64,000 bases of DNA from Thauera phenolivorans. Lineage in GTDB: Bacteria; Pseudomonadota; Gammaproteobacteria; Burkholderiales; Rhodocyclaceae. Positions 15,354 to 24,096 of the stretch are shown piece by piece. The stretch is from positions 397,388 to 461,387 of the forward strand of contig NZ_MBFM01000003.1 of NCBI RefSeq assembly GCF_001696715.1, given 5' to 3'. Position 1 is the stretch's first letter. Every line of letters begins with the position of its first letter. The notes beneath the pieces were generated by a model, which was not told the origin of the DNA, made no database searches, and worked only from the letters and a program-made list of their open reading frames with translations. A program made the position numbers and the translations under genes.

Positions 15354-15914
15354 TCAGTTTGCCGCGAGCAGGGTGCGCGCGCCGTCGATGCGCGGCGCGA
15401 AGTAGCGGTTGTCGAGCCGCTCGATCCGGACCCGGCCGCGGCTCGAGGGGGCATGCACGAATCTGCCGTCGCCGATGTAGATCCCCATGTGTGAATGCCG
15501 GCGCTTGAGCGTATTGAAGAACACCAGGTCGCCCGGCTTCAGTTCGCCGACCCGGATCGGCCGGGTGCGCGCGGCGATCTGCGCCGCGTTGTGCGGCAGG
15601 CGCTGGCCGCTGACCTGCTCGACGATGTAGGCGATCATGCCGCTGCAGTCGAGACCCGCCTCGGGATTGCGGCCGCCGAAACGATAGCCGGTGTCGAGCA
15701 GGCCGAGGGCGTAGAACACCAATTCCTGCGTCGGCACATCGTCGGGCAGGGCGAAATAGGTTTGCGTCGGCGGTGCGCTCGCGGATGGGGCGGGTTTGCG
15801 GGGAGCGGGCGGGGTGCTGCCGCAGCCGGCGACGAGCATGCCTAAGCCGAGCAGCAGGCAGGCGCCGAGACGACGGCGGCCGCAGGGGGCGAGGAGGGCG
15901 GCGAGCGGACTCAT
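15354..15914 (-). CDS. NlpC/P60 family lipoprotein, cell-wall endopeptidase
   Basis: A 186-residue lipoprotein with the lipobox LVAGC (acylated Cys31), a proline-rich linker (residues 34-50) and an NlpC/P60 cysteine peptidase domain. The catalytic residues are Cys90 (LDCSGM), His142 (SHMGIYIG) and His154. Such enzymes cut peptide cross-links of peptidoglycan. The start ATG 15914 gives a normal lipoprotein signal peptide; an in-frame GTG 13 codons upstream would put charged residues before it and is less likely. Confidence 0.9.
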   Translation of the reverse strand: MSPLAALLAPCGRRRLGACLLLGLGMLVAGCGSTPPAPRKPAPSASAPPTQTYFALPDDVPTQELVFYALGLLDTGYRFGGRNPEAGLDCSGMIAYIVEQVSGQRLPHNAAQIAARTRPIRVGELKPGDLVFFNTLKRRHSHMGIYIGDGRFVHAPSSRGRVRIERLDNRYFAPRIDGARTLLAAN

Positions 15915-15969
15915 GCCGCCGCAGGATAGGCCCGGTCGGACCGTCTTGTCCACCCGGCCGGGCGAAGGA

Positions 15970-16296
15970 TCAGAGGTTGACGAGGCGCGGCTTGCAGCCG
16001 GTGATCGCAGATCGGCCGCGGCGCTCCAGGATCGCCTCCTCGCCGAGGTCCCAGAACACCGTGTTGCCGTCCGTGTAGCGCTCGCCGCGCTCGGCGGGCG
16101 CGCTCGACAGCGCGAACACGCCCGAGCCGTCGCGCAGGCGGAGGTGGCCGGTGCGGGTCTCGACCGTGAAGCGTTCGCCGTGGGCGCAGGCGTAGTCGGT
16201 CGTCTCCCCCGCGTCGCCGGCGCGGGTCACGTTCGCGACCGTCGTCGCGGCGAGAAGAAGGATCAGGGCGGGGAGGCGAATGTGCTTGGCAATCAT
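15970..16296 (-). CDS. MliC-like (lysozyme inhibitor family) exported protein
   Basis: A 108-residue protein with an N-terminal signal segment (residues 7-26). The mature part has a DYAC Cys early, a variable beta-rich middle, the RYTDGNTVFWDLGEEAILE stretch and a late Cys (ITGCKP). This arrangement resembles the C-type lysozyme inhibitor MliC fold, where two Cys bracket a small beta barrel. No lipobox is visible, so it would be periplasmic. The function is inferred from fold similarity only. Confidence 0.65.
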   Translation of the reverse strand: MIAKHIRLPALILLLAATTVANVTRAGDAGETTDYACAHGERFTVETRTGHLRLRDGSGVFALSSAPAERGERYTDGNTVFWDLGEEAILERRGRSAITGCKPRLVNL

Positions 16297-16320
16297 GGCG
16301 GTGTGTGCAGGTGGAAGGAC

Positions 16321-17025
16321 TCAGTCGATCAGCTCGATACTGCCGCTGACACTGACGTTGACGAGGGTTTCGCCCGCTTCGATCGGCGCGGGCGAGGCTT
16401 CGGCCATCATCGCCGGGGCGCTGCGCATGCGCGCGTAGACGGGCACGCCGCCGGCTTCGGACATTGACAGCTGGCGCAGACGGTAACGCTTGCCGAGGGC
16501 GCCGGCGATCACCCCGGCGCGGGCTTCGAAGTTGCGGATCGCGGCCACCATGGCTTCGTCGGCGACTGCGCGTCGGGTCTCAGGGGCAGGCTGCATGCCG
16601 ATCTGACCCACCGCGAGGCGGCTCTGCAGTACGCCGACAAGCTCCGACATCGCGCCGGCGTCACGGCTCTCGAGGCGTATCGTCGAGCGCATGCGCCAGC
16701 CCTCGATCCGGCGGTCTTCCTTGCCGTGGATCGGCCAGGTCTGGGTGCCGTCGGACTGGACCTTGACCGACTTTCGCTCGCGCGCGGTCGCAAGGGCGGC
16801 GGCGATCTCGCGGTTCACCTCGTCGGCGAGCGCGGCCGGATCACGTCCATCGCGTTCCAGATAAAGCGAAGCGACGAAAAGATCGTTGGCCGCCGGCAGA
16901 CTGGCTTCGGCGGAGAGGTCGACCACCGGCAGCGCGGAGCGGAAGCCATCGCCTGCGACGGCAGGGAGCGCGACCACAGCGGAAGCGAGCAGGGTGGAGG
17001 CGAAGAGTCGGGCGGGCAGCTTCAT
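16321..17025 (-). CDS. SIMPL (DUF541) domain periplasmic protein
   Basis: A 234-residue exported protein starting with a clear signal peptide (MKLPARLFAS... ending AVAG). The body matches the SIMPL/DUF541 layout: an N-terminal VVDLSAEAS strand, the RSTIRLESRDAGAM stretch, an ALGKRYRLRQLSMSE region and a final SVSGSIEL strand. SIMPL proteins are periplasmic or outer-membrane associated with no fixed enzymatic role. The ATG at 17025 is chosen because it begins the signal peptide; in-frame codons upstream add no recognisable sequence. Confidence 0.8.
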   Translation of the reverse strand: MKLPARLFASTLLASAVVALPAVAGDGFRSALPVVDLSAEASLPAANDLFVASLYLERDGRDPAALADEVNREIAAALATARERKSVKVQSDGTQTWPIHGKEDRRIEGWRMRSTIRLESRDAGAMSELVGVLQSRLAVGQIGMQPAPETRRAVADEAMVAAIRNFEARAGVIAGALGKRYRLRQLSMSEAGGVPVYARMRSAPAMMAEASPAPIEAGETLVNVSVSGSIELID

Positions 17026-17172
17026 CGTGCGGTTCCTGTCGGGGATGATCGCGGGCCGCAAGGCGGGGAGGCGTCCGTTCTCGGTCCGGATGGCGGATTT
17101 ATACCGCATCGCAACAAGGGTCGCCCGGTCGGTTTGTAACAGGAATGTCCCTCGACGGCACCCCGCGGTCGC

Positions 17173-17724
17173 TCAATCTTGCGGGGCGATCACGCCGGCG
17201 GGGTCGATCGCGCGCAACTCCGCTTCATACAGCCGGGCGTTATCGACGTAATGCGAGGCGTTCCATTTCAGGTGCTCGACATCCTTCTCGCTGAGCTCGC
17301 GGATGACGCGCCCCGGCGAGCCGACCACCAGTGAGCGGTCGGGAATCACCTTGCCTTCCGGAATCAGCGCATTGGCCCCGATGATGCAGTTCTTGCCGAT
17401 CACGGCCTTGTTCAGCACGACGGCGTTGATGCCGATCAGGCTGCCGTCGCCGATGGTGCAGCCGTGCAGCATCACCATGTGGCCGATGGTGACGTTGGCG
17501 CCGATCGTCAGCGGCACGCCGTCGTCGTTGTGCAGGATCGCGCCATCCTGGATGTTGGTGCCGTCCCCGATCGAGATCGGGTCGTTGTCGCCGCGCAGCA
17601 CCGCATTGAACCAGATGCTGACGTTGCGGCCGGCCTCCACCGCGCCGATCACGGTCGCGTTGTGGGCGATCCAGCTTCCCTCGCCGAAGCGGGGGACCTT
17701 GTCGCCCAGGGCGTAAATACTCAT
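17173..17724 (-). CDS. Gamma-carbonic anhydrase family protein
   Basis: A 183-residue left-handed beta-helix protein built from hexapeptide repeats. The zinc ligands expected in the gamma-carbonic anhydrase/YrdA/PaaY group are present as His65, His82 and His87 (ILHNDDG, IGHMVMLHG). Many homologues have weak or no carbonic anhydrase activity, so the reaction is not certain. It is divergent from rlmJ. Confidence 0.85.
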   Translation of the reverse strand: MSIYALGDKVPRFGEGSWIAHNATVIGAVEAGRNVSIWFNAVLRGDNDPISIGDGTNIQDGAILHNDDGVPLTIGANVTIGHMVMLHGCTIGDGSLIGINAVVLNKAVIGKNCIIGANALIPEGKVIPDRSLVVGSPGRVIRELSEKDVEHLKWNASHYVDNARLYEAELRAIDPAGVIAPQD

Positions 17725-17866
17725 TTTCTCTCTCGTGGTGTTCAGGCGGACGCTTGTGAGGGCGCCGTCCGGGCGCGCATGATAACAAGCGCGGGGGCGC
17801 TCGTGGGTACGGCACGCGCGGGCGCTGATGGTAGCATCGCCGCTCCCACCCTTCCCGCGTCCTCAA

Positions 17867-18712
17867 ATGCTGAGCTATCGTCACGCCTTCCATGCCGGCA
17901 ATCATGCCGATGTCCTCAAGCACACCCTGTTGCTCGAACTGCTCGACTACTACGGCCGCAAGGACAAGCCGTGGTGGTTCATCGACACCCATGCAGGGGC
18001 TGGCTGCTACGCGCTCGAGGGCGGCCAGGCGAGCACGACTGCGGAGTTCGTGGGTGGGATCGGACGCCTGTGGGAGCGGAGCGATCTCGCCGCGCCGCTC
18101 GCCAGCTATGTCGGGGCGGTGCGCCAGTTCAACCCGCATGGCGGGCTGTTGTTCTACCCCGGCTCGCCGGCGCTGGCGATGACCTGCGCGCGTGCCCAGG
18201 ACCGACTGCGCTTGTTCGAACTGCATCCGGCCGACTTCGATGCCCTGCAGGAGACCTTCTCCGGCGAGGCGGAGCGGGTTCAGGTGCGCAAGGCCGACGG
18301 CTTCGATGCCCTTCGCGGCCTGCTGCCGCCGCCCTCGCGTCGCGCGGTGGTGCTGATCGACCCGCCCTACGAGGTGAAGCAGGACTACCGCCGGGTCGTC
18401 GATACCCTGCGCGACGCGATGAAGCGCTTCCCCGGCGGTACCTATGCGGTGTGGTATCCGCTGCTGAACCGGCCCGAGGCGAGGCAGTTGCCGGCGCGGC
18501 TGGCCGAACTCGGTGCCGACAGCTGGCTCGACGTGCGCCTCGTGGTGAAAAAGCCGGCGCGGGACGGTTTCGGCATGTTCGGCAGCGGGATGTTCGTGAT
18601 CAACCCGCCTTGGGTGCTGCCCGAGCGGCTCGAAGCCTGCCTGCCGCAGCTGGTGCGCCTGCTCGGCGAGGACGAGGACGCCGGCTTCGACCTGGAGCAC
18701 CGCATCGAATGA
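17867..18712 (+). CDS. rlmJ: 23S rRNA (adenine(2030)-N6)-methyltransferase RlmJ
   Basis: A 281-residue SAM-dependent methyltransferase that modifies A2030 of 23S rRNA. It starts LSYRHAFHAGNHADVLKH, the RlmJ hallmark, and has the catalytic DPPY motif at residue 165 (VLIDPPYE). The length and start fit the family. Its stop overlaps the start of the next gene (ATGA), which indicates translational coupling. Confidence 0.95.
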   Translation: MLSYRHAFHAGNHADVLKHTLLLELLDYYGRKDKPWWFIDTHAGAGCYALEGGQASTTAEFVGGIGRLWERSDLAAPLASYVGAVRQFNPHGGLLFYPGSPALAMTCARAQDRLRLFELHPADFDALQETFSGEAERVQVRKADGFDALRGLLPPPSRRAVVLIDPPYEVKQDYRRVVDTLRDAMKRFPGGTYAVWYPLLNRPEARQLPARLAELGADSWLDVRLVVKKPARDGFGMFGSGMFVINPPWVLPERLEACLPQLVRLLGEDEDAGFDLEHRIE

Positions 18713-19062
18713 GCGCGGACCGCCTCGAGGCACTCCGGATGGCCCTGCGCGGCTTCGCCGCCGAACGCGAATGGGAGCCCTTCCACACCCCGAAGAACCT
18801 TGCGATGGCGCTCGCGGGCGAGGCCGGTGAGGTGATCGAGCACTTCCAGTGGCTCACTGCCGAGCAGTCGGCCGCGCTCGACCCCGCGCGGCGCGAGGAG
18901 GTCGCGCTCGAGCTCGCCGACGTGCTGCTCTATCTGGTCCGGCTGGCGGATGTGCTGGAGATCGATCTCGGCGCGGCGGCGGTACGCAAGATGGCGATCA
19001 ATGCCGTACGCTATCCGGCGGAGCGTGCGCGTGGCCGCGCCGAAAAGTACGATCGTCTGTGA
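18709..19062 (+). CDS. MazG-like nucleotide pyrophosphohydrolase (dCTPase type)
   Basis: A 117-residue all-alpha NTP-PPase. It shows the magnesium-binding signature E-x2-E (GEAGEVIEHFQW) followed by E-x2-D (ELADVLLYLVRLAD), and the C-terminal KMAIN...YP..RARGRAEKY segment typical of the RS21-C6/XTP3TPA branch, which hydrolyses dCTP or related nucleotides. It is coupled to rlmJ through a four-base overlap. Confidence 0.88.
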   Translation: MSADRLEALRMALRGFAAEREWEPFHTPKNLAMALAGEAGEVIEHFQWLTAEQSAALDPARREEVALELADVLLYLVRLADVLEIDLGAAAVRKMAINAVRYPAERARGRAEKYDRL

Positions 19063-19199
19063 TCCGCACAGGGGGAGCGCCTCACCGCCTCGCGCAGGCG
19101 CGGGGCGCAATGGGGCGCGCGCATCGGTCTTGATCCGGCTCATTGGGGGCCGGTAATTTTTCTGAAACAATACCGCGTTCGCTTTCCAGGATTTCCCCC

Positions 19200-20777
19200 G
19201 TGGAACTGAAACACATCAGCGGAATCGAGAAGGCCACCGAGCCCGGTCGCAGCGAGCTCTTCCGATTCGGCCTCGCGCTCCTCTTCATCGTCGGCGTGAT
19301 GTTCTACTCCGTCCTCAGTAGCGGCGGCCAGGGCGGCATCTTGTTCGTCATGGCGGCGATGCTCGGGGGCTACATGGCGCTGAACATCGGTGCCAACGAC
19401 GTGGCCAACAACGTCGGCCCCGCGGTCGGATCGAAGGCCTTGACGCTCGGCGGCGCGCTGGTCATCGCGGCGATCTTCGAGGCCGCCGGGGCGCTGATCG
19501 CAGGCGGCGAGGTGGTCAGCACGATCAGCAACGGCATCATCGATCCCGGGCTCATCGGCGACACGGCCACCTTCGTCTGGCTGATGATGGCGGCGCTGCT
19601 CGCGGGCGCGCTGTGGCTGAACATCGCCACCGCGGTCGGTGCGCCGGTGTCGACCACCCATTCGATCGTCGGCGCGGTGCTCGGCGCCGGAATGGCCGCA
19701 GCCGGCGCCGACATCGTCAATTGGGGCACGATGGGCCGCATCGCTGCGAGCTGGGTGATCTCGCCAGTACTCGGTGGCGTCTTCGCGGCGGCCTTCCTTT
19801 ACGTCGTCAAGCGCAGCATCACCTACAAGGCCGACATGGCGGCGGCTGCGCGGCGGGTGGTGCCCTTGCTGGTGGCGGCGATGGCGTGGACCTTCACCAC
19901 CTACCTGATCCTGAAGGGCCTGAGCCGTATGGTGTCGATAGGCTTCGGCGGCGCGGCGCTCGTCGGCGCGGTCGCCGCCATGCTCATCTACCTGCTCGTG
20001 CGGGCGCGGCTGGCGAAGATGGCGCTGCTCGCCAACACGAAGCAGGGTGTGAACCAGCTGTTCACCGTGCCGCTGATCTTCGCCGCCGCGCTGCTGAGCT
20101 TCGCCCACGGCTCGAACGACGTCGCCAACGCGGTCGGCCCGCTGTCGGCGATCGTCGACGTCCTCGCGCACGGTGGCGAGATCGGCGGCAAGGCGGCGAT
20201 TCCGATCTGGGTGATGATGGTGGGCGCACTCGGCATCGTGTTCGGGCTGGCGCTGTTCGGCCCCAAGGTGATCCGCACGGTCGGCTCCGAGATCACCGAG
20301 CTCGACCAGATGCGCGCCTACTGCATCGCGATGGCGGCGACCCTGACGGTGATCGTCGCCAGCCAGCTCGGCCTGCCGGTCAGCTCGACCCATATCGCCG
20401 TCGGCGGTGTGTTCGGCGTCGGCTTCCTGCGCGAGTACCTCAAGAGCAACTATGCGCGCATGATCGAGCAGATCAAGGCCCACCATCCCTCCGACGACCT
20501 GGCCGCAATCGAGGCCTTCATCGCGCGTTTCGAGAAGGCCTCGGTGGAGCAGAAGGGCGAGCTGCTCCGCGACCTGAAGGAGCGTGCGAAGAAGGCGGAA
20601 GACCCTGCGCGCTTTTCCAAGGATGAGCGCAAGAAGCTGCGCAAGGTCTATCGCAAGGAACTGGTCAAGCGCTCGCAGCTGCTGCGCATCGCCGCCGCCT
20701 GGGTGATCACCGTGCCCGCGTCGGCGCTGATGGCGGCGCTGCTGTTCTTCACCATCCGCGGCATGATGCTGCCCTGA
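19200..20777 (+). CDS. Inorganic phosphate transporter, PiT family
   Basis: A 525-residue polytopic membrane protein with both PiT signature repeats: GANDVANNVGPAVGSKAL from residue 64 and GSNDVANAVGPL from residue 304. About ten membrane helices flank a charged cytoplasmic stretch near the C terminus (residues about 435-490, rich in Lys and Glu), followed by a last helix. The start is GTG 19200, with AGGA ten bases upstream; an upstream TTG in the same frame is less plausible. No DUF47/phoU-like gene precedes it, in contrast to many PiT loci. Confidence 0.94.
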   Translation: MELKHISGIEKATEPGRSELFRFGLALLFIVGVMFYSVLSSGGQGGILFVMAAMLGGYMALNIGANDVANNVGPAVGSKALTLGGALVIAAIFEAAGALIAGGEVVSTISNGIIDPGLIGDTATFVWLMMAALLAGALWLNIATAVGAPVSTTHSIVGAVLGAGMAAAGADIVNWGTMGRIAASWVISPVLGGVFAAAFLYVVKRSITYKADMAAAARRVVPLLVAAMAWTFTTYLILKGLSRMVSIGFGGAALVGAVAAMLIYLLVRARLAKMALLANTKQGVNQLFTVPLIFAAALLSFAHGSNDVANAVGPLSAIVDVLAHGGEIGGKAAIPIWVMMVGALGIVFGLALFGPKVIRTVGSEITELDQMRAYCIAMAATLTVIVASQLGLPVSSTHIAVGGVFGVGFLREYLKSNYARMIEQIKAHHPSDDLAAIEAFIARFEKASVEQKGELLRDLKERAKKAEDPARFSKDERKKLRKVYRKELVKRSQLLRIAAAWVITVPASALMAALLFFTIRGMMLP

Positions 20778-20790
20778 AGCCGGCGACCCG

Positions 20791-21105
20791 ATGCGCTTCG
20801 GCGAACTCGCGCTGCTGCTCGCCCTCGGCCTCGCGCTGTGGTTCTGGCTCGACAGCCTCAAGGCACGCGAGGCCGGCGTGCGCGCGGCGCGATCGGCGTG
20901 CGAGCGCGAAGGGCTGCAACTGCTCGACGAAACGGTGGCAGGGCGCTCGGTCCGCCCCGCTCGCGACGACGACGGGCGCGTCACCCTCGAGCGCGCTTAC
21001 GACTTCGATTATTCGCGCAGCGGGTACGATCGCTATCGGGGCTCGGTGGTGCTGCGCGGACGCGAGGTCGTGCTGGTCGATCTCGCCGCGCATCGCGCCG
21101 GCTGA
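20791..21105 (+). CDS. DUF3301 domain protein
   Basis: A 104-residue protein with one N-terminal membrane helix (residues 3-20), then KAREAGVRAARSACEREGLQLLDETV, a conserved DUF3301 pattern, and a positively charged C-terminal half with YDFDYSRSGYDRYRG. It lies 13 bases after the phosphate transporter. Its function is unknown in the family. Confidence 0.82.
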   Translation: MRFGELALLLALGLALWFWLDSLKAREAGVRAARSACEREGLQLLDETVAGRSVRPARDDDGRVTLERAYDFDYSRSGYDRYRGSVVLRGREVVLVDLAAHRAG

Positions 21106-21211
21106 GCGGCATTTTTTCCGGCCGCAGCGGCGCCGGCCGTGGCTTCGTCCTGATGCACGGCACCGCTCGCTCGTGCGCAGGATCCGCGCCGGGGCGACGC
21201 AGGCCTTGTCT

Positions 21212-21859
21212 TCAGACGCCGCGGCTGTCGATCGCGCGCAGGAATTCGCTGCGCAGCTGCGGCGAGGACTCGAAGCTCCCCGCGAAGGCCTGGGTGATGA
21301 CGCGCTCGTCGCCGCGCCTGTCCTCGCCGAGAAGCAGGCACAGCTGCTCGGCCTCGATCACGCAGGCCGCACCCGCCGCCTGACCATTGCGCACGAGCAC
21401 ATCGACGATGTCGCGCGTCATCCACTCCTGGTAGGTGAAACGGTGGCCGACCGCGTCGACCAGGCGGCCGATGCGTCCGAATCCATGCAGCCGGCCGCCG
21501 GGGAGGTAGCCGACGTGGGCGACGCCGCGGAAGGGCACCAGGTGGTGGGGACACACACCGTGCACCGCGATTCCGCGCACCACCACCATGTCACGGCGCG
21601 GATCCTCGAAGCCCTCGCCGAGGGCTTCGGCGGGGTCCCGCTCGTAGCCGCCGAGCAGGCGCTTCTGCCAGAGCTCGCGTACCCGCAACGCAGTGCGCGC
21701 GGTGTGGGCGTTGTCGGGGGCGATGCCGCAGGCACGCAGGAGATCGCCCACCGCGCGCTCGAAGGCCGGCGCGTCGAAACTGCCGCTGCGGGGGATGCCG
21801 ATGGCGTCGGAAGAGGTGGGCGGCGGATGGTCGTGGTCCTGCGGGTGATCGGAATTCAT
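21212..21859 (-). CDS. GTP cyclohydrolase I-like protein (divergent FolE paralogue)
   Basis: A 215-residue protein with the FolE fold. FolE opens the purine ring of GTP to give dihydroneopterin triphosphate. Zinc ligands Cys103, His106 and Cys174 are present and Gln144 matches E. coli Gln151. Other key positions differ: the usual CEHH is CPHH (Pro104), the HxC before the second Cys is QLC (Gln172 in place of the catalytic His equivalent to E. coli His179), and the RG that follows is missing (LLLGED). It could be a FolE with altered chemistry or substrate. The start is ATG 21859. It lies 75 bases downstream of a kinase-like gene on the same strand. The fold is certain; the reaction is not. Confidence 0.85.
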   Translation of the reverse strand: MNSDHPQDHDHPPPTSSDAIGIPRSGSFDAPAFERAVGDLLRACGIAPDNAHTARTALRVRELWQKRLLGGYERDPAEALGEGFEDPRRDMVVVRGIAVHGVCPHHLVPFRGVAHVGYLPGGRLHGFGRIGRLVDAVGHRFTYQEWMTRDIVDVLVRNGQAAGAACVIEAEQLCLLLGEDRRGDERVITQAFAGSFESSPQLRSEFLRAIDSRGV

Positions 21860-21933
21860 GCGCTTGCTCGGGCAGGAAAACGCTCGATGATACGCCGTCC
21901 GGCGCGTCCCAGCGGGGCGGGGCCGTTTCGCCC

Positions 21934-22530
21934 TCAGCCGAGGAAGACCGGGTCCGAGAACACCAGGGTGCCGTCCTTGCGCATCATCAGGTTGTCGGGG
22001 TTGAGGATGTCGGGCATGACCTGATAGGCCTCGACGAAGTCCGCCAGCGCCCGCAGCGCGTGCTCGATACTCTCGCCCACGCCGAGCGGGTTGAGGGTCA
22101 GGTGGAAGAGCGCGATGCGCCCCATGTCCGCGCCGAGCTGGGTCCATTGCTCGCACGCTGACCAGTAGAAGGCCGCCAGTCGCGCCGCGATCTCGGCCGC
22201 CGACGAGCCCTCGGCCAGCGGGTAGAGCCGCTCCATCTCGATCAGGTGCAGGGGGTAGCCCGAGCGGGCGCGGCCGATGATGCCGTGATCGCGGTAGATG
22301 CGCGGAAAATGCCTGCCGCGCGGACGGTCGTCGGCGGTGTAGAGGAAGTAGTCGGCGGGCGAGCTGGCGATCTTGTAAACGCGCTCGCCGTCGCCCTTGT
22401 CGATGACGACAGAATACTCGCCGCGACCGATCTCGCGCCTGCCGTCGAGCAGCGGATGGGCGGGGACCGGATCGGGCAATACCGCGGCCTCGCGACCGAA
22501 TCGTGTACGCATCTGGGCGATGCCGATCAT
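21934..22530 (-). CDS. Small protein-kinase-like protein
   Basis: A 198-residue protein with a compact kinase-like pattern. A Gly-rich loop (IGRGEYSVV, residues 34-42) is followed by a Lys in VYKIA (Lys53). Near the end, PDILNPDNLMM followed by a DP (SDPVF, residues 192-196) resembles the catalytic loop and metal-binding Asp of kinases, as in small phage or APH-type kinases. The canonical HRD Asp is not clearly placed, so activity is uncertain. It sits between fabI (21 bases) and the FolE paralogue and may be co-transcribed. I do not recognise an exact family. Confidence 0.7.
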   Translation of the reverse strand: MIGIAQMRTRFGREAAVLPDPVPAHPLLDGRREIGRGEYSVVIDKGDGERVYKIASSPADYFLYTADDRPRGRHFPRIYRDHGIIGRARSGYPLHLIEMERLYPLAEGSSAAEIAARLAAFYWSACEQWTQLGADMGRIALFHLTLNPLGVGESIEHALRALADFVEAYQVMPDILNPDNLMMRKDGTLVFSDPVFLG

Positions 22531-22551
22531 GGCGAGGCCTCCGGCGAAAAA

Positions 22552-23331
22552 TCAGGCCATGATATTGTAGCCCGCATCGACGAAATGCACCCCGCCGCTG
22601 ATCAGGCGGCCGGCGTCGGAAACGAGGAAGGCGGCGAGCGCGCCGACGTCCTCCGGCGTCACCAGGCTGTGCATCGGCGAACGTTCCACCGCGGCGGCCA
22701 TCAGGTGATCGAAGCCGGCGATGCCGGACGCGGCGCGCGTCATCAGCGGGCCGGGCGACACGGCGTTGACGCGAATGTTCTTCTCGCCCAGCTCGGCGGC
22801 GAGGTAGCGGGTCGCCGCCTCGAGCGCGGCCTTGCACAGACCCATCACGCCGTAGTGCGGGATCACCTTCTCCGAGCCGAGATAGGTCATCGTCAGCAGC
22901 GTGCCGCCACCGGCCTTCTCGAGCAGGGGCTCGGCCTTCTTCGCCAGGCGCACGAAGGAGTGGGTGGAGATGTCCATCGCCATCGCGAAGCCGTCGGGCG
23001 AGCTGTCGACCACGCGCCCGTGGAGGTCGTCGCGCTTGGCGAAGGCCATACTGTGCACCGCGAAATCGAGCTTGCCATGGCGGGCCTCGATCGCGGCGAA
23101 CACCGCATCCATCGTCTCGGGGCGGGTTACGTCCATCAACAGCACGTCCTCGACGCCGAGGCGGCGCACCACCGGCTCGATGAAGGCGAGGGTCTTCTCG
23201 TTCTGGTAGGTGACGACCAGTTTGGCGCCGGCGTCGATACAGGCTTCGGCGACGCCGGTCGAAATCGATTTTTCGTTGGCGATGCCGGTGATCAGTCCGA
23301 CCTTGCCTTCCAGGCTGAAGATGGGGTTCAT
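22552..23331 (-). CDS. fabI: Enoyl-[acyl-carrier-protein] reductase (NADH)
   Basis: A 259-residue short-chain dehydrogenase that performs the last reduction of type II fatty-acid elongation. It begins SLEGKVGLITGIANEKSIS, the FabI cofactor loop. The catalytic pair is Tyr160 and Lys167 (HYGVMGLCK), with the extra Tyr150 of the FabI family. The start ATG 23331 is preceded by GGAG. A TATAAT on its strand at 23455-23450 next to a palindrome could mark its promoter. It is divergent from the HAD gene. Confidence 0.96.
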   Translation of the reverse strand: MNPIFSLEGKVGLITGIANEKSISTGVAEACIDAGAKLVVTYQNEKTLAFIEPVVRRLGVEDVLLMDVTRPETMDAVFAAIEARHGKLDFAVHSMAFAKRDDLHGRVVDSSPDGFAMAMDISTHSFVRLAKKAEPLLEKAGGGTLLTMTYLGSEKVIPHYGVMGLCKAALEAATRYLAAELGEKNIRVNAVSPGPLMTRAASGIAGFDHLMAAAVERSPMHSLVTPEDVGALAAFLVSDAGRLISGGVHFVDAGYNIMA

Positions 23332-23454
23332 GCGTGCTCCGTTCTCGTGGATTGTGATGCTGCAATGCGGAAGAGCGAGCATGGTCGTGCCTTGCCCGCC
23401 ATGTGTTGCGAATTGGCCGCTCGCGGGATGCCGATGCCGACCTTTCTGGATTAT

Positions 23455-23464
23455 ATTGCGCAAT
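23455..23464. promoter_or_regulatory. Palindrome ATTGCGCAAT beside a TATAAT element
   Basis: A perfect 10-bp palindrome lies in the divergent fabI/HAD region. On the minus strand it directly abuts TATAAT (23455-23450), a possible fabI -10 box, so a bound protein would cover the promoter. No matching -35 element was convincing. Confidence 0.35.
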
Positions 23465-23516
23465 GCAACAAAACTTCGCGCCGCATTTCGCGGGCGCCTT
23501 TCGGAATGCTTCGACG

Positions 23517-24014
23517 ATGACCGCTCACACCTATCTGTTCATGGATTTCGACGGCGTGACCCACCCCTGGGGCGGGGTCGAGGACTTCCGTTCGCTGCCG
23601 CTGATCGAGTCGGTGCTGCGGGACTACGAGGAGGTGCGCGTGGTCATCGCTTCCGACTGGCGCATGCTGTTCTCGCTGCCCCGGCTCAAGCGGCGCTTCT
23701 CGGAAGACATCCGCCTGCGGATCGCGGGTGTCACGCCGCACCTGATGCCCGGCCGTGACGGCGAACTCCAGGGCCTGCGCGAGCGTGAGGCGATGGCCTG
23801 GCTGGCGCACAATGCTCAAAGCGCCCAGCAGCCCGCCTGGTGCGCGCTCGATGATGCGCCCGGCAACTGGCCGACCCGGTCGCGCCTGGTGCTGACCGAT
23901 TTCAAGCGCGGTTTCACCGATGAGGATGCCGAGGCCCTGCGCCGGATGCTGAGCGTCCTGCGCGGCAGCGCCCCGCTGAGCCCGAGCTCGCACCTTGTCT
24001 CGCTATGGGGCTGA
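23517..24014 (+). CDS. HAD-like hydrolase domain protein
   Basis: A 165-residue single-domain protein with the HAD nucleophile motif DxD (FMDFDGV, Asp10 and Asp12) at its very N terminus, a VVIASDW motif II and an acidic LDDAP near residue 120 as motif IV. It resembles the HAD domains found alone or in RNA-repair Swiss-army-knife proteins. ATG 23517, with GGAA upstream, is preferred over an in-frame ATG at 23463 that falls inside the palindrome region. The substrate is unknown. Confidence 0.75.
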   Translation: MTAHTYLFMDFDGVTHPWGGVEDFRSLPLIESVLRDYEEVRVVIASDWRMLFSLPRLKRRFSEDIRLRIAGVTPHLMPGRDGELQGLREREAMAWLAHNAQSAQQPAWCALDDAPGNWPTRSRLVLTDFKRGFTDEDAEALRRMLSVLRGSAPLSPSSHLVSLWG

Positions 24015-24096
24015 GCGCGCTCGGCCGCGTCGTCGATTTGCTCCGCGTCGTGCCGGTCGGCACAATGAGCGCCCGATTCCTGCATGGCCCCTGCCG

